Assembly: GCF_045679555.1 (NCBI RefSeq)
Contig: NC_092087.1
Location: 84,496,129-84,560,128, forward strand
Direction of reading: 5' to 3'
Source: Salvelinus alpinus
Taxonomy: Eukaryota > Chordata > Actinopteri > Salmoniformes > Salmonidae
Length of the DNA stretch: 64,000 bases
Part shown: piece by piece, positions 46,530 to 58,159 of the stretch
How the letters are laid out: the number at the start of each line of letters is the position of its first letter
How positions within the stretch are numbered: position 1 is the first letter of the stretch
Notes under the pieces: model-generated
What the model saw: only the letters and a program-made list of their open reading frames with translations
Databases searched by the model: none
What the model was told of the DNA's origin: nothing
Program-made: the position numbers and the translations under genes

Positions 46530-46936
46530 TTTTCTGAAAATTACCAGCAGGGCCTCAAAGTCAAACTTAAATGAATCATTCTTTATTATCAGCAAGCTGG
46601 AGAGGATCCAACAAACTTAATGCACCACAGTACACGTCGGTCAGGAGCTCTTTCGGGGCAGTCCCGTTAGTTCTCTTATATACTGCTTACACAGACAAGT
46701 TATATTTGCATGATTTACATTTTTCATAATTAATTCATCATTAACGATTGGTTAATGCATGTGACTGGCACCGTCTCCTATCTTAAATTATAGAACATGT
46801 TCTGGGCCTTCTGACAAAAGGTCTGAGGGGGTAATGACCCCCCTCACATCTCTACCCAGCACCAACAGGAACCAATGACTGTATGAGGAAAGATGTACAA
46901 TTCAAGGCTCTCTCTTCAGACAACATTTCTCTCACA
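46530..46936 (-). mobile_element. Probable solo LTR, counterpart of 10101-10498
   Basis: The minus strand begins TGTGAGAGAAATG and ends near ttttcagaaaa, with the TATA-like tatataagag and aataaag signals in the same order as in piece A. Next to it is catg (46526-46529). Sharing of this insertion confirms that the two ZNF/Ig modules descend from one ancestor. Confidence 0.55.
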
Positions 46937-47167
46937 CATTAATATGAACCTACTATTTTTGAAACATCATTCTACATTATTTAATGGATTACAGGAGTTA
47001 CTGAAATAAGATACAGCTCTGAACACCCCACTCCACACACACCACTCCAAGACAATTGATACATATGGATCCAGAGCTGCATATTATCTACACAGGTTAC
47101 CATGGTAATCAAACTTAGTAAACTGTTAGAGAATGGGAGATGGATGACTCTTTGTTTTCTATTGAAA
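46937..47167 (-). other. 3' flank of zinc-finger unit C
   Basis: Noncoding, homologous to 9843-10100 (acacatatggatccagagct-type sequence). Nothing else seen. Confidence 0.5.
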
Positions 47168-49290
47168 CTATATTGAGGGATCTGGAACCGGTGCCGGAGA
47201 GGAGGGAGATAAAAGAAAACATGTTTGTGCTTCCTTGTGTTTTTTCAGTGACCCTGAATGAGCAAAGCTCTTTCCACATAGACAGGAGTAAGGTTTTTCT
47301 CCCGTGTGGATTCGCTGGTGTGTAGTCAAGGTGAAATCTAGAGCAAAACTCTTCCCACACTGATCACAGCTATAAGGCTTCTCTCCTGTGTGTATGCGTT
47401 GGTGTTTAGTCAGGTCTCCTGTTCGACTGAAGCTCTTCCCACAATGATCACAGCTATAAGGCTTCTCTCCTGTGTGTATGCGTTGGTGTATAGTCAGGTC
47501 TCCTGTTCGACTGAAGCTCTTCCCACAATGATCACAGCTATAAGGCTTCTCTCCTGTGTGTATGTGTTGGTGTTTAGTCAGGGATCCTGATTGATTGAAG
47601 CTCTTGCCACAATGCTCACAGCTATAAGGTTTCTCTCCTGTGTGTATGCGTTGGTGTGTAATCAGGTGTCCTGATCGATTGAAGCTCTTCCCACACTGAT
47701 CACAACTATAAGGCTTCTCTCCTGTGTGTATGCGTTGGTGTGTAATCAGGTGTCCTGATCGATTGAAGCTCTTCCCACACTGATCACAACTATAAGGCTT
47801 CTCTCCTGTGTGTATGCGTTGGTGTGTAATCAGGTGTCCTGATCGATTGAAGCTCTTCCCACACTGATCACAACTATAAGGTTTCTCTCCTGTGTGTATG
47901 CGTTGGTGTGTAATCAGGTGTCCTGATCGATTGAAGCTCTTCCCACACTGATCACAACTATAAGGCTTCTCTCCTGTGTGTATGCGTTGGTGTGTAATCA
48001 GGTCTCCCGATCGACTGAAGCTCTTCCTACACTGATCACAGCTATAAGGCTTCTCTCCTGTGTGTATGCGCTGGTGTGTAGTCAGTGATCCTGAATAATT
48101 GAAGCTCTTCCCACACTGATCACAGGTATAAAGCTTCTCTCCTGTGTGTATGCGTTGGTGTGTAGTTAGATGTACTAATTGATTGAAGCCCTTCCCACAC
48201 TGATCACAACTATAAGGCTTCTCTCCTGTGTGTATGCGTTGGTGTGTAGTTAGATGTACTAATTGATTGAAGCCCTTCCCACACTGATCACAACTATAAG
48301 GCTTCTCTCCTGTGTGTATGCGTTGGTGTGTAATCAGGTGTCCTGATCCATTGAAGCTCTTCCCACACTGATCACAACTATAAGGCTTCTCTCCTGTGTG
48401 TATGCGTTGGTGTGTAATCAGGTCTCCTGATCGACTGAAGCTCTTCCCACACTGATCACAGCTATAAGGCTTCTCTCCTGTGTGTATGCGTTGGTGTGTG
48501 GTCAGGGCTCCTGAATGATTGAAGCTCTTCCCACACTGATCACAGCTATAAGGCTTCTCTCCTGTGTGCATGCGTTGGTGTATAATCAGGTGTCCTGAAT
48601 GATTGAAGCTCTTCCCACACTGATTACAGCTATAAGGCTTCTCTCCTGTGTGTATGCGTTGGTGTAAAATCAGGGATCCTGATTGATTGAAGCTCTTCCC
48701 ACACTGATCACAGCCATAAGGCTTCTCTCCTGTGTGTATGCGTTTGTGTGTGGTCAGGGCTCCTGAATGACTGAAGCTCTTCCCACACTGATCACAGCTA
48801 TAAGGCTTCTCTCCAGTGTGTATGCGCTGGTGTGTAGTCAGGGCTCCTGATTTATTGAAGCTCTTCCCACACTGATCACAGCTATAAGATTTCTCTCCTT
48901 TGTATTCGAGCTGGTGTGTAGTCAGGTCTCCTGATTGATTGAAGTATTTCCCACAATCAAAGCAGGGGTAAGGCCTCTCCCCTGTATGAATTCTCTGATG
49001 AGATTTGAAGGTTTTAGATGCAACGAAACTCTTCCCAAACTGAGAGCAGTGGTACGATTTCTCTCCGGTGTGAATCCGTTCATGAATTATCAAATCCTTC
49101 TGTTTAGCAAAACTCTTCCCACAGTCAGAGCAGCTGTGGTGAGATTTCTTCCCTATACCTCTATGCTGGTGTTTCTTGAGGTGTTCTGGTCTGGAGAGAC
49201 TCTTCTCTTTCTTGTCAGCATCATGATGTTGTTGAGGCTCCCCAGATGATAAGCCCCTCCCACTTAGAGAGCAACGATTAGGGATGTCCC
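47168..49290 (-). CDS. C2H2 zinc-finger protein, zinc-finger exon (unit C), 23 fingers
   Basis: On the minus strand the exon follows tttcacag and opens [20 protein letters not shown], then [17 protein letters not shown], then fingers joined by TGEKPY. I count 22 plus a degenerate last one ([20 protein letters not shown]), ending [11 protein letters not shown] and a stop. Finger 2 has Cys replaced by Phe (CSQFGKSF) and finger 3 has lost its last His (THQLEY); finger 14 reads CRKSF. Fingers 15-18 share the same helix ([13 protein letters not shown]) and fingers 11-12 (NQLVHL) and 20-21 (SRTGDL) are pairs, showing recent duplication. The upstream exon at 50288-50441 is in the right phase, so this unit looks functional. 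It should be a nuclear DNA-binding protein of unknown target. Confidence 0.88.
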
Positions 49291-50287
49291 CTGTGAAACA
49301 AAGATATTGAATAGTTTGGTTTTGCAAAAATGGGTCCATAAACAGATGGGGCGTTACATGAAATGAATGCCTTTTGCGTTCCTTAGATATTTTCCAGTAA
49401 TAATTGTGCACCAAAATTCAATTTTAAATCTCTGTTATATTAAATAAAGTGCCCTTTAATACAGGACACATGGAACATTCAATTCATCAGAATTGTAATA
49501 TGAATAAACACTTGCTAAAGTGACATTTCAGCATTTTGAGTACGGTTACAAGCGCAGAATAATATGATTATTGTGAATAGTCAATTAGTATAGGAGTTTG
49601 ATTTAAACGTTGACATGCTTGGAAAGAAGAACAATTTCCCTAATAAACCTGTTTACATGGACACATCTGAAATCAGGCTACCCGATGGGACTTTGATAAA
49701 TGAAAAATTGGCTATTAAAATATACTTTCTACAACAACATCCATGTAAAAAAAAAAAAAAAAAAAGCATATTTGAATACGAGTTTGGACAAATAAAGTTT
49801 GTATGTGAAACTATTTCTAAGCTGCATACTTTCAGTTTTTCCTGAACTCACTGCACTCTGTCAAAAGAAGTTAGCTGGCGCTGCTTGTGTTAGAACATGC
49901 AGATGAAATACACCTCTATAACTCTGATTAAAGTGTTTCATGTCCTAATCATTCTAAAGATTGATCAGACAACCAGGTGTTTTTAAAGGCGTATGCTTCC
50001 TTCTGTTATGACCTTACACCAATTAAGATCAGCAGAGTAAGGTGTTTACATGACTAATGCCAAACTCAGCCTACTGCCATATGGCAAAACATGTATTTTA
50101 TTAAGTTGAACACGTGCTCTTTATGACATGACAGAATGTTGAAATGATGTGAAATCAAACTTTTTTTTAACCAAGTTACACTTCTTAAAATTGGGTGTAA
50201 CGACCAGATATTTTCATCAATATATAACTCATCAATTAATTGTTACAGAAGCGGACTGTAGTCTAATCCACACGCCATGGTTCTTAC
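49291..50287 (-). other. Intron of zinc-finger unit C
   Basis: Noncoding, homologous to the introns of units A and B; contains an A16-17 run near 49750. The part around the hAT target seen in the other units is missing (sequence passes from 'agcctactgccatatgg' to 'caaaacatgtattttattaa'), and no hAT-like element is present. Confidence 0.55.
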
Positions 50288-50441
50288 TTAATGAAATCAC
50301 ATCTCCATGATCCTCTTCTCCTCTCTCAGTTCCACTCTGCTCCGGTGTTTTCCTGCAGTCAACCAGAACCAGCAGTAAAGTACGGAGAGGCGGTTGACCT
50401 GGGGACTCCTGGAGGTTGGTGGGGGACGGGCTGGATATGTC
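50288..50441 (-). CDS. N-terminal exon of zinc-finger unit C
   Basis: A 154-bp exon on the minus strand between cttccaacag and GTAAGA. It encodes DISSPSPTNLQESPGQPPLR, TLLLVLVDCRKTPEQSGTER, GEEDHGDVISL and one base that joins the zinc-finger exon in phase (giving R-D-I-P-N). It is the least damaged version of this exon in the window. No known domain; earlier exons were not found. Confidence 0.7.
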
Positions 50442-50774
50442 CTGTTGGAAGTATTCAACATAGATTAACATTAAACCAAATATTGTATTAATTCAGTCTA
50501 AACCTCTGAGTTGGGTGCATCCCTCGAATATCTCCTTTTTCCTTTAATGTTGAATCGTTCACTACAACCCACAAATCTAAGAGCATTGGGTTGGTGGAGG
50601 CATGAGCTAGTTTGCACCATATATCTCATACCAGTAATTTCCCTTCAAACAGTGAGGAAGAGGTGAAGCGAGAGAGATAACTGGGCCCAAAATCTGTCTT
50701 CTGCCTTATTTGATCGAATATACATTTCGTAAAGATTAGGTTATTAGGAGTGTATTGGTAAAAGTAGGCCACTT
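50442..50774 (-). other. 5' region of zinc-finger unit C, part 1
   Basis: Noncoding sequence shared with the upstream regions of the other units; interrupted at about 50775 by a LINE. Confidence 0.45.
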
Positions 50775-52372
50775 TTCAGGGAAGTCAGGAACCAATATAA
50801 ACAGTCAGTTAGGAAAGCAAAGGCTAGCTTTTTCAAACAGAAATTTGCATCCTGCAGCACTAACTCCAAAAGTCCATGGAGAATAAGAGCACCTCCTCTC
50901 AGCTTCCCACTGCACTGAGGCTTGGAAACACTGTCACCACCGATAAATCCACGATAATCGAGAATTTCAATAAGCATTTCTCTACGGCTGGCCACGCTTT
51001 CCACCTGGCTACCCCAACCCCGGCCAACAGCTCTGCACCCCCTGCAGCTTCTGGCCCCCCTCTCAGATAGAGTTCAGGGTGTCAAATCGGAGGGCCTGTT
51101 GTCTCGTGCCGACTCTTTTCTCTGTATATATCAATGTCGCTCTTGCTGCGGGTGATTCCCTGATCCACCTCTACGCAGACGACACCATTCTGTATATATC
51201 TGGCCCTCCCTTGGAAACGGTGTTAACTAACCTCCAAACGAGCTTCAATGCCATATAACACTCCTTCCGTGGCCTCCAACTGCTTTTAAATGCTAGTAAA
51301 GCTAAATTCATGCTCTTCAACCGATCGCTGCCCGCACAAGCCCGCCTAGCATCACTACTCTGGACGGTTTTTACTTAGAATATGTGTAAAACTATAAATA
51401 CCTAGTTGTCTGGCTAGACTGTAAACTCTCCTTAAAGACTCACATTAAGCATCTCCAATGCAAAGTTAAATCTAGAATCGGCTACCTATTTCGCAACAAA
51501 GCCTACTTCACTCATGCTGCCAAACATACCCTCGTAAAACTGACTATCCTGCCGATCCTTGACTTTGGCGATGTCATTTACAACATAGCCTCCAACACGC
51601 TACTCAGCAAATTGGATGCAGTCTATCACAGTGCCATCCGTTTTGTCATCAAAGCACCATATACTACCCACCATTGCGACCTGCATGCTCTCATTGGCTG
51701 GTCCTCGCTACATATTTGTCGCCAAACCCACTGGCTCCAGGTCATCTACAAGTCTCTGCTAGGTAAAGCCCCGCCTTATCTCAGGTCACTGGTCACCATA
51801 GCAGCACCCACCTGTAGCACGCGCTCCTGCAGGTATATTTCACTGGTCATCCCCAAAGCCAACACCTCCTTTGGCCGCCTTTCCTTCCAGTTCTCTGCTG
51901 CCAATGACTGGAACGAATTGCAAAAATCACTGAAGTTGAAGACTTATATCTCCCTCACTAACTTCAAACATTGGCTGTCAGAGCAGCTTACCGATCACTG
52001 CAGCTGTACACAGCCAATCTGTAAATAGCCCTTCCAACCAAATACCTACCTCATCCCCATATTTGTTTTTTTTCTGCTCTTTTGCACACCAGTATTTATT
52101 CCAGTATTTATAATTGCACATCCTCAACTGCACATCTATCACTCCAGTGTTAATGGCTAAATTGTAATTACTTCGCCACTATGGCCTATTTATTGCCTTA
52201 CCTCCTTACTTCATCTGCACACACTGTATACATATTTTCTATTGTGTTATTTACTGTACTTTGTTTATCCCATGTGTAACTCTGTGTTGTTGTTTTTGTC
52301 GCATTGCTTTGCTTTATCTTGGCCAGGTCGCAGTTGTAAATGACAACTTGTTCTCAACTGGCCTGCCTGGAC
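50775..52372 (+). mobile_element. LINE inserted in the upstream region of zinc-finger unit C
   Basis: The plus strand encodes the linker before the RT (ALRLGNTVTTDKSTIIENFN), then after an internal deletion the catalytic YADD ([19 protein letters not shown] at about 51150-51215), and the C-terminal region (AVYHSAIRFVIKAPYTTHHC; NDWNELQKSLKL). The 3' tail reads gctttatcttggccaggtcg...caacttgttctcaactgg. Frame breaks throughout. Same family as 35425-38345. Confidence 0.88.
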
Positions 52373-53308
52373 GTCACTAGTTACCACAAACAAAGCCATA
52401 AACCACGCACATTTCTACCATTGATCTTATTAAAATGTGATTTTAACCCTAACAACACTTCTGACTTTTTGCCCGAACCTTGAATAAATGAAAATGCGAT
52501 ATAGACCTTTGTGGCTGTGGAAACACCCATGTCTGCCCTCTCATTGGCTATAATGGTCCCACCTGATCTTGCCTCTTTACCGATTGCCTTCCATTTAAGA
52601 AAACCTTTATTTTCTTTGTTAGAACGTCCACTTGAGTATTTGGTCAAATAATGGATAATGTGTTCGAAAGGAATGTGAACACTTTGGGAGGAAGGAGAGA
52701 TAATTAGTTCATAGTCACAGATTCCTAAACATGATATAGTAGTAGGCTACTTTGACGAAGGAAAAAAATCACAACAAGTTTTACCGTGATGTATTTTTTG
52801 TTGAGCCGTTTAAACCGAGCACAGGAAGTGGAGGATCAAAGATTATGAAAACTAGGCCTAGACATTTTGTACAAACCAGCAGACTTATACTGTTAAAGCC
52901 AGACTTACCCGATCCATTGTGGAAGCTATTGTTTCTTTGTATGGAATTAAATATTGTTGGGTACAGTACAGTTAGACTACTTTGTTGTCGTGTTCAGATA
53001 ATGACTAGGGACTTGCGGAGAGAAAATTCGAATCCCAAGGCTGCAACTGATGCGCCCCTAGACCAGAGCAATCAAACATCTACTTCAATATCAAAACGGA
53101 ATTAAGTTCAAACAAATAAACGTCTCATGTAGCCTAATATTACTTCAGAAAGTTCCTGGATAACATTTTACGTGATCTATACAATTCGATTAAAGTCAAG
53201 AAATCGTTCAACACCGCATTTCGCTAAGAATCCTGTAGTCTGCTATCGTCTACCCTTGCCTGGCAGTAACTTGGAACACATGCGCAAAGAGGGAGTATCT
53301 GAATGGGC
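52373..53308 (-). other. 5' region of zinc-finger unit C, part 2
   Basis: Homologous to 2775-3400 (inverted) and 19160-20170. It may hold the promoter and first exon, but no initiator exon was identified with confidence. Open frames here on the plus strand have no family motifs. Confidence 0.45.
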
Positions 53309-54217
53309 ATTTTTTTTTTTTAAATTGTATCTTTTATTAACAACAAATCAATACAGGAAGTACATATGGGAACAAGTTTATATAAATAATATACAACGGA
53401 CAATTGGGCTAGGAAGTACAATATCACATTACACAAGGACCTTAAGGGACATACATACACTTATAATTCTAACAGCTTTTTTGTTAGTAGAGTATTTAAT
53501 TGTCTTAAAGTACAGTTCAATTTATTTTTGTAAGGTAAGAAAACATGAGGTTTTGTTTGTAAATTTACATTTGTGAATATGAAATTTGGCCAAAAGAAAA
53601 ATGAAATTAATTACATAAAAGTGTTTCAGGTTATTTCTATCGTAGGTAAAGAATCCAAGCAGTACATCTCTCCACAATAGTGTAAGATCTTCATAAATGT
53701 GTTCAATTATAAATCTACTGATGTCTTGCCACAGTTTTCTTACATGAATACAATGCCAAAAAAGATGCAACACTGTTTCTGGGTGGTCATTACAAAAAGG
53801 AGCAATTTAAGTTGATGTTTTCCTTAAACTTCTTCATATAGTGGTTAGCAGGATAATATTTATTAATAATTTAAAAGGAAACTTCCTTAGTTTTGTTAAC
53901 AAGTAGGTATATGTGTGGCAACATCCAAACTTTTTCTCAACAGATATTATCAATAAATCCGTTCCAATAATGCATGACATAAGGTATATGATACAACATC
54001 CTGCTGAAACAAGGTTCGTATCGCTCTGTTGTTGAATGGACCAAAAAAGAAACAAATCTTTCCTACTGACGAGTCAACAGGGTTAATGGAAGGTAGGTTC
54101 TGAGGCCAGGTCTTGACACGTTCCTGAATAACAAAGCAACACCTGAGGGAATGGCATCTAAAACAATTGCAAAATCTTTAGGTGTTACAGGGACCTTGTA
54201 AAGTGATAAGAATTCCT
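53309..54217 (-). mobile_element. L1/Tx1-like LINE 3' end with target-site duplication
   Basis: On the minus strand 53773-53522 encodes LHLFWHCIHVRKLWQDISRF and LLGFFTYDRNNLKHFYVINF, the C-terminal part of a fish L1-type ORF2. A 3' A-tract (T-run on the plus strand at 53310-53322) and a 13-bp duplication (tatctgaatgggc at 53296-53308, tatctgaataggc at 54218-54230, one mismatch) mark a target-primed insertion of about 0.9 kb. Frames are broken. Confidence 0.85.
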
Positions 54218-54230
54218 TATCTGAATAGGC

Positions 54231-54405
54231 CTCTCCTGAGGGGGTGTCTGAGAATTACTACTTCTGGTCTTTCACTGCTGCTATAATGGCAGCTGCTGTA
54301 CACTACTAGCACAGATAGGGCAAAGAGCTGTTTATGCAAGTCTTTGCAATGGGTGCATCAAACCTAATTCAGAAGTAATTATTCTGTCAAAAATAAACTT
54401 AAGTC
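54231..54405. other. Upstream flank of zinc-finger unit C, nothing recognised
   Basis: Continuation of the module flank (ctctcctgagggggtgtctg), then unknown sequence. Confidence 0.35.
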
Positions 54406-55014
54406 CAGTGGTGGAAAAAGAACCCAATTGTCATACTTGAGTCAAAGTAAAGATACCATAATAGAAAATGACAAGTAAAAGTGAAAGTCACCCAGTAAAA
54501 TTCTACTTGAGTAAAAGTCTAAAAGTAGTTGGTTTCTAATATACTTATCTATCAAAATAAATGTAATTGCTCAAATATACTTAAGTATTAAAAGTAAAAG
54601 TATGAATAATTAAATTGTCCTTATACTAAGCAAACCAGACGGCACAATTTTCTTGTTTTTTTAAATGTACGGATAGGCAGGGGCACACTCCAACACTCAG
54701 AAATAATTTACAAACAAAACATTTGTGTTTAGTGAGTCTGCCAGATCAGAGGAAGTAGGGATGACCGGGGATGTTCTCTTGATAAGTGTGTGAATTGAAC
54801 CATTTTCTGTACTGCTAAGTATTGAAAATGTAATGGGTACTTTTGTGTGACAGGGAAAATGTATGGAGTAAAAAGTATATCATTTTCTTTAGGAATGTAG
54901 TGAAGTAAAAGTAAAAGTTGTAAATATATAAATACTAAAGTAAAGTACGGATTCCCCCCAAAAACTACTTAAGTAACACTTTAAAGTATTTTTACTTAAG
55001 TACTTTACACCACT
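54406..55014 (+). mobile_element. Non-autonomous hAT-like element, compact form (609 bp)
   Basis: Ends cagtggtgg and caccactg, with cttaagtc (54398-54405) and cgtaagtc (55015-55022) as an 8-bp duplication with one mismatch. It has the same interior as the large element at 4262-7335, but the 41-bp sequence (ggataggcaggggcacactc...) is present once instead of 57 times and there is no LTR insertion. Confidence 0.85.
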
Positions 55015-55354
55015 GCGTAAGTCTTTCTTCTAAACTACAGACAAATATACTGTATTTATAACTAACTCCCTTCTGTCTATGTATATAACTTGTATACAAT
55101 AAAATAAATAACAATAAACGTAACTATTTATAGCTACAATAAAGCTAACGTTAGCTAGCTAATGACAAGTGCATCTCTGCTGCCTGGATGCTTTCACGTT
55201 TCTCTCGTCTGGGTTTTTTGCTGTTAGCTAACACATGGACAAGCAGTAGCCTACTGCAGTAGTCAGGCTACACCAATTACCAAAATTGTATTTTTACACT
55301 GCACAAATCATTGAGAAAAGTCAGCACTCGAATGCTAGCTAACAACAGTTAGTA

Positions 55355-55600
55355 GATTGTGACATTGACACTATCTGTGTGCTGACTACAGGTTTAACTA
55401 ACGTTAGTTGATTGTAACATTGACACTGTGTGCTGACTACAGGTTTAACTAACGTTAGTTGATTGTAACATTGACACTGTGTGCTGACTACAGGTTTAAC
55501 TAACGTTAGTTGATTGTAACATTGACACTGTGTGCTGACTACAAGTTTAACTAACGTTAGCTGATTGTAACATTGACACTCTGTGTGTGGACCACAGGTT
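55355..55600. repeat. 51-bp tandem repeat, about 5 copies
   Basis: The unit is tgattgtaacattgacactg plus tgtgctgactacaggtttaa plus ctaacgttagt. The flanks contain scattered 'gctaacgttagctagct' sequence. No coding potential. Confidence 0.9.
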
Positions 55601-55785
55601 TGGAGGCCCCTCTAAAGATGAACCCTCAATCCTAAAACATGGTACATGATTAAACATTAAGGCGCAATAAGTTGTGTTATCATGAATATATATACTCAGC
55701 TAGAGGAGAGAACATGATACATGAAAAATATTATTTTTCTTTCTCAACTTTCACTCAATTTCTCTCTCTTTCTCCTTCTCTAGGA

Positions 55786-56053
55786 TCTGTCATTCCACCC
55801 TCCTGCATCTGTCGGTGTCTTCTCTCCCTGCCCCGTACAGTCTGTGATGTCATGAGGGACTCACTTGTCCATGATCATCTATTCTCCGTGGCCCCTCCAC
55901 GAGCTGCACCTGTCCACCCTGGACCGTCGCCTAGCGACCGTGCTCAGAACCTTGAGCCGTTGCCAGGAGCAACAGTGTAGCCGCCATGGAGGAGGCGAGG
56001 AGGATGTCACTCATTATAAGACCTTGGTTACACCTGTGACACATGCAGGGTAG
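55786..56053 (+). other. Possible exon of unknown gene
   Basis: A pyrimidine-rich tract and tctctag precede 55786, and the following sequence is GC-richer than its surroundings. Two frames are open: one ends PSPSDRAQNLEPLPGATV at 55980, another, from 55865, reads WPLHELHLSTLDRRLATVLR then TLSRCQEQQCSRHGGGEEDV and ends at 56053. I do not recognise either. It may be the last exon of a gene extending to the left or a decayed copy. Confidence 0.25.
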
Positions 56054-56172
56054 TCTCTTAGAAAAAAGGATTCCAAATGGGTTCTTCAGCTGTCCACATA
56101 GGAGAACTCTTTTGGGTTCCAGGTAGAACCCTTTGGGTTTCCAGTTGTGTTGTGACAAGGTAGGGGTGGTAT
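56054..56172. repeat. Palindromic dispersed repeat
   Basis: Contains gggttcttcagctgtccaca, taggagaactcttttgggtt and ccaggtagaaccctttgggt, segments that can pair with each other; this is a common fish interspersed repeat. No gene. Confidence 0.5.
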
Positions 56173-56985
56173 ACAGAACATAGCCCAATTTGGTAAAAGA
56201 CCCAAGTCCATATTATGGAAAGAACAGCTCAAATAAGCAAAGAGAAACAACAGTCCATCATTACTTTAAGTCATGAAGGTCAGTCAATACGGAAAATGTC
56301 AAGAACTTTGAGTTTCTTCAAGTGCAGTCGCAAAAACCATCAAGCGCTATGATGAAACTGGCTCTCATGAGGACCCCCACAGGAAAGGAAGACCCAGAGT
56401 TACATGAAGAGGGTAAGTTCATTAGAGTTAACTGCACCTCAGATTGCAGCCCAAATACATGCTTCACAGGGTTCAACTAACAGACATCTCTCAACATCAA
56501 CTGTTCAGAGGAATCAGGCATTCATGGTCGAATTGCTGCAAAGAAACCACTACTAAAGGACACCAATAATAAGAAGAGACTTGCTTGGGCCAAGAAACAT
56601 GAGCAATGGACATTAGATGGGTGGAAATCTGTCCTTTGGTCTGATGAGTCCACATTTGAGATGGTTACAACCGCCGTGTCTTTGTGAGACACAGAGTTGG
56701 TGAACAGATGATCTCCCCATGTGTGGTTCCCAGCATGAAGCATGGAGGAGGAGGTGTGGGGGTGCTTTGTGGTGACATTGTTGGTTTTTTATTTAGAATT
56801 CAAGGTACACTTAACCAGCATGGCTACCACAGCATTCTACAGCAATACGCCAGCCCAGCTGGTTTGCGCTTAGTGGGACTATCATTTCTTTTTCAAGAAG
56901 ACAATGACCTAAAACACACCTCCAGGCTGTATCAGGACTATTTGACCAATAACAAGAGTGATGGAGTGCTGCCGTCTTAGCGGCT
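56173..56985 (+). mobile_element. Tc1-like transposon fragment, transposase broken
   Basis: The plus strand carries Tc1 transposase parts: [33 protein letters not shown] with the first catalytic Asp, then in another frame RHRVGEQMISPCVVPSMKHG, and FQEDNDLKHTSRLYQDYL with the second Asp. It ends before the third catalytic residue, where a LINE begins. It belongs to a different Tc1 group from the copies at 1768 and 13941. Confidence 0.85.
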
Positions 56986-57820
56986 CTTAACCAACCATGC
57001 TATTTTGTTGTTTTTTTCGCGTTGTTCCTCACTTGTTTTGTACATAATGTTGCTGCTACCGTCTCTTTTGACCGAAAAGAGCTTCTGGACATCAGAACTG
57101 CGATTACTCACCTCAGATTAGACAAAGAGTTTTTCTTCAATGAGTTGGACGGGAGGGATATACTACCGACCATTCCCAGATTCCCACCATTCGCTGGAGA
57201 AGGAAACTGAGATTTTGCGGACAAAGATCAGGGTGCCTTGTGAGGATCAGGCGACAAGTGGCTAATCTGCCTTTGCCTTCCGTCCTGCTAGCTAACGTTC
57301 AATCGCTGGAAAATAAATGGGAGGAAACTGAAAGAACGTATATTCTACCAATGGGACATTAAAAACTTTAATATCTTATGTTTCACCGAGTCGTGGCTGA
57401 ATGACGACATTAAGAACATACAGCTGGCGGGTTATACACTCTATCGGCAGGATAGAACTGCAGCCTCTGTTAAGACACTATGCATATTTGTAAACAACAG
57501 CTGGTGCACGATATCTAAGAAAATCTCTAGGTTTTGCTCGCCTGAGGTAAAGTATCTTATGATAAGCTGTAACCACACTATCTACCTAGAAAGTTTTCAT
57601 CTGTATTTTTCGTAGCTGTCTACATACCACCACAGACCGATGCTGTTACTAAAACCACACTCAATTAGCTGTATACCACCATAAGCAGAAAGCGTAAGCG
57701 CCTCATCCAGAGGTGGCGCTCCTAGTGGCCGGGGACTTTAATGCAGGGAAACTTAAATCAGTTTTACCTAATTTCAATCAGCATTTTAAATGTGCAACCA
57801 GAGGGAAACAGGCACAGCAG
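56986..57820 (+). mobile_element. LINE 5' part (ORF2 start and endonuclease), decayed
   Basis: The plus strand encodes FDRKELLDIRTAITHLRLDK and FFNELDGRDILPTIPRF, then, with frameshifts, LANVQSLENKW, a 'FTES'-like stretch at about 57380-57400, LVAGDFNAGKLKS and KCATR, the AP endonuclease of the LINE family also seen at 39204 and 63316. The RT part is absent; a Gypsy LTR follows. Confidence 0.8.
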
Positions 57821-57896
57821 GGTAACAGGATCTTGAATAATCATAAATAGCTAGAAGCATAAACTGACTGAGCAGAGATTACGATCTGGCAGATTG

Positions 57897-58099
57897 GAAG
57901 TGGCAGGACTGAGTATTTGTAGAGGTCTTGATTATAGAACGAGTTGCAGCTGGTGGGGATCTGCTCTGACTCCAGCACAGCTGTCTCCAACCACACAATC
58001 ACACAGAGAGGGAGAGGGAGATAGTGTACTGGGGGAGTGGCTGCAGGTCACGAAAACACTGTATGCACACAAGAGGGCGTAGCAGGAGCAGATGTGACA
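57897..58099 (-). repeat. 3' LTR of degenerate Gypsy, partial
   Basis: From TGTCACATCTGCTCC at 58099 (minus) it follows the 5' LTR for about 200 bp, to 'ctcagtcctgccact', then diverges. The remaining LTR end is replaced by other sequence (57821-57896). Confidence 0.75.
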
Positions 58100-58112
58100 G
58101 TACCCCCCCCCC
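58100..58112 (-). promoter_or_regulatory. Polypurine tract of degenerate Gypsy
   Basis: A run of G on the minus strand (C on the plus strand, 58103-58113) directly precedes the 3' LTR. Confidence 0.7.
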
Positions 58113-58159
58113 CTGAGGTCGGCGCTCAGAGCCCAATCAAGACAAAAATATATCCGCCA

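Noticed and set aside
52752-53105. 117-codon open frame (and the shorter MTRDLRRENSNPKAATDA frame) upstream of zinc-finger unit C
   Set aside because: The frame is not kept in the homologous upstream regions of the other units and lies on the opposite strand to the gene.
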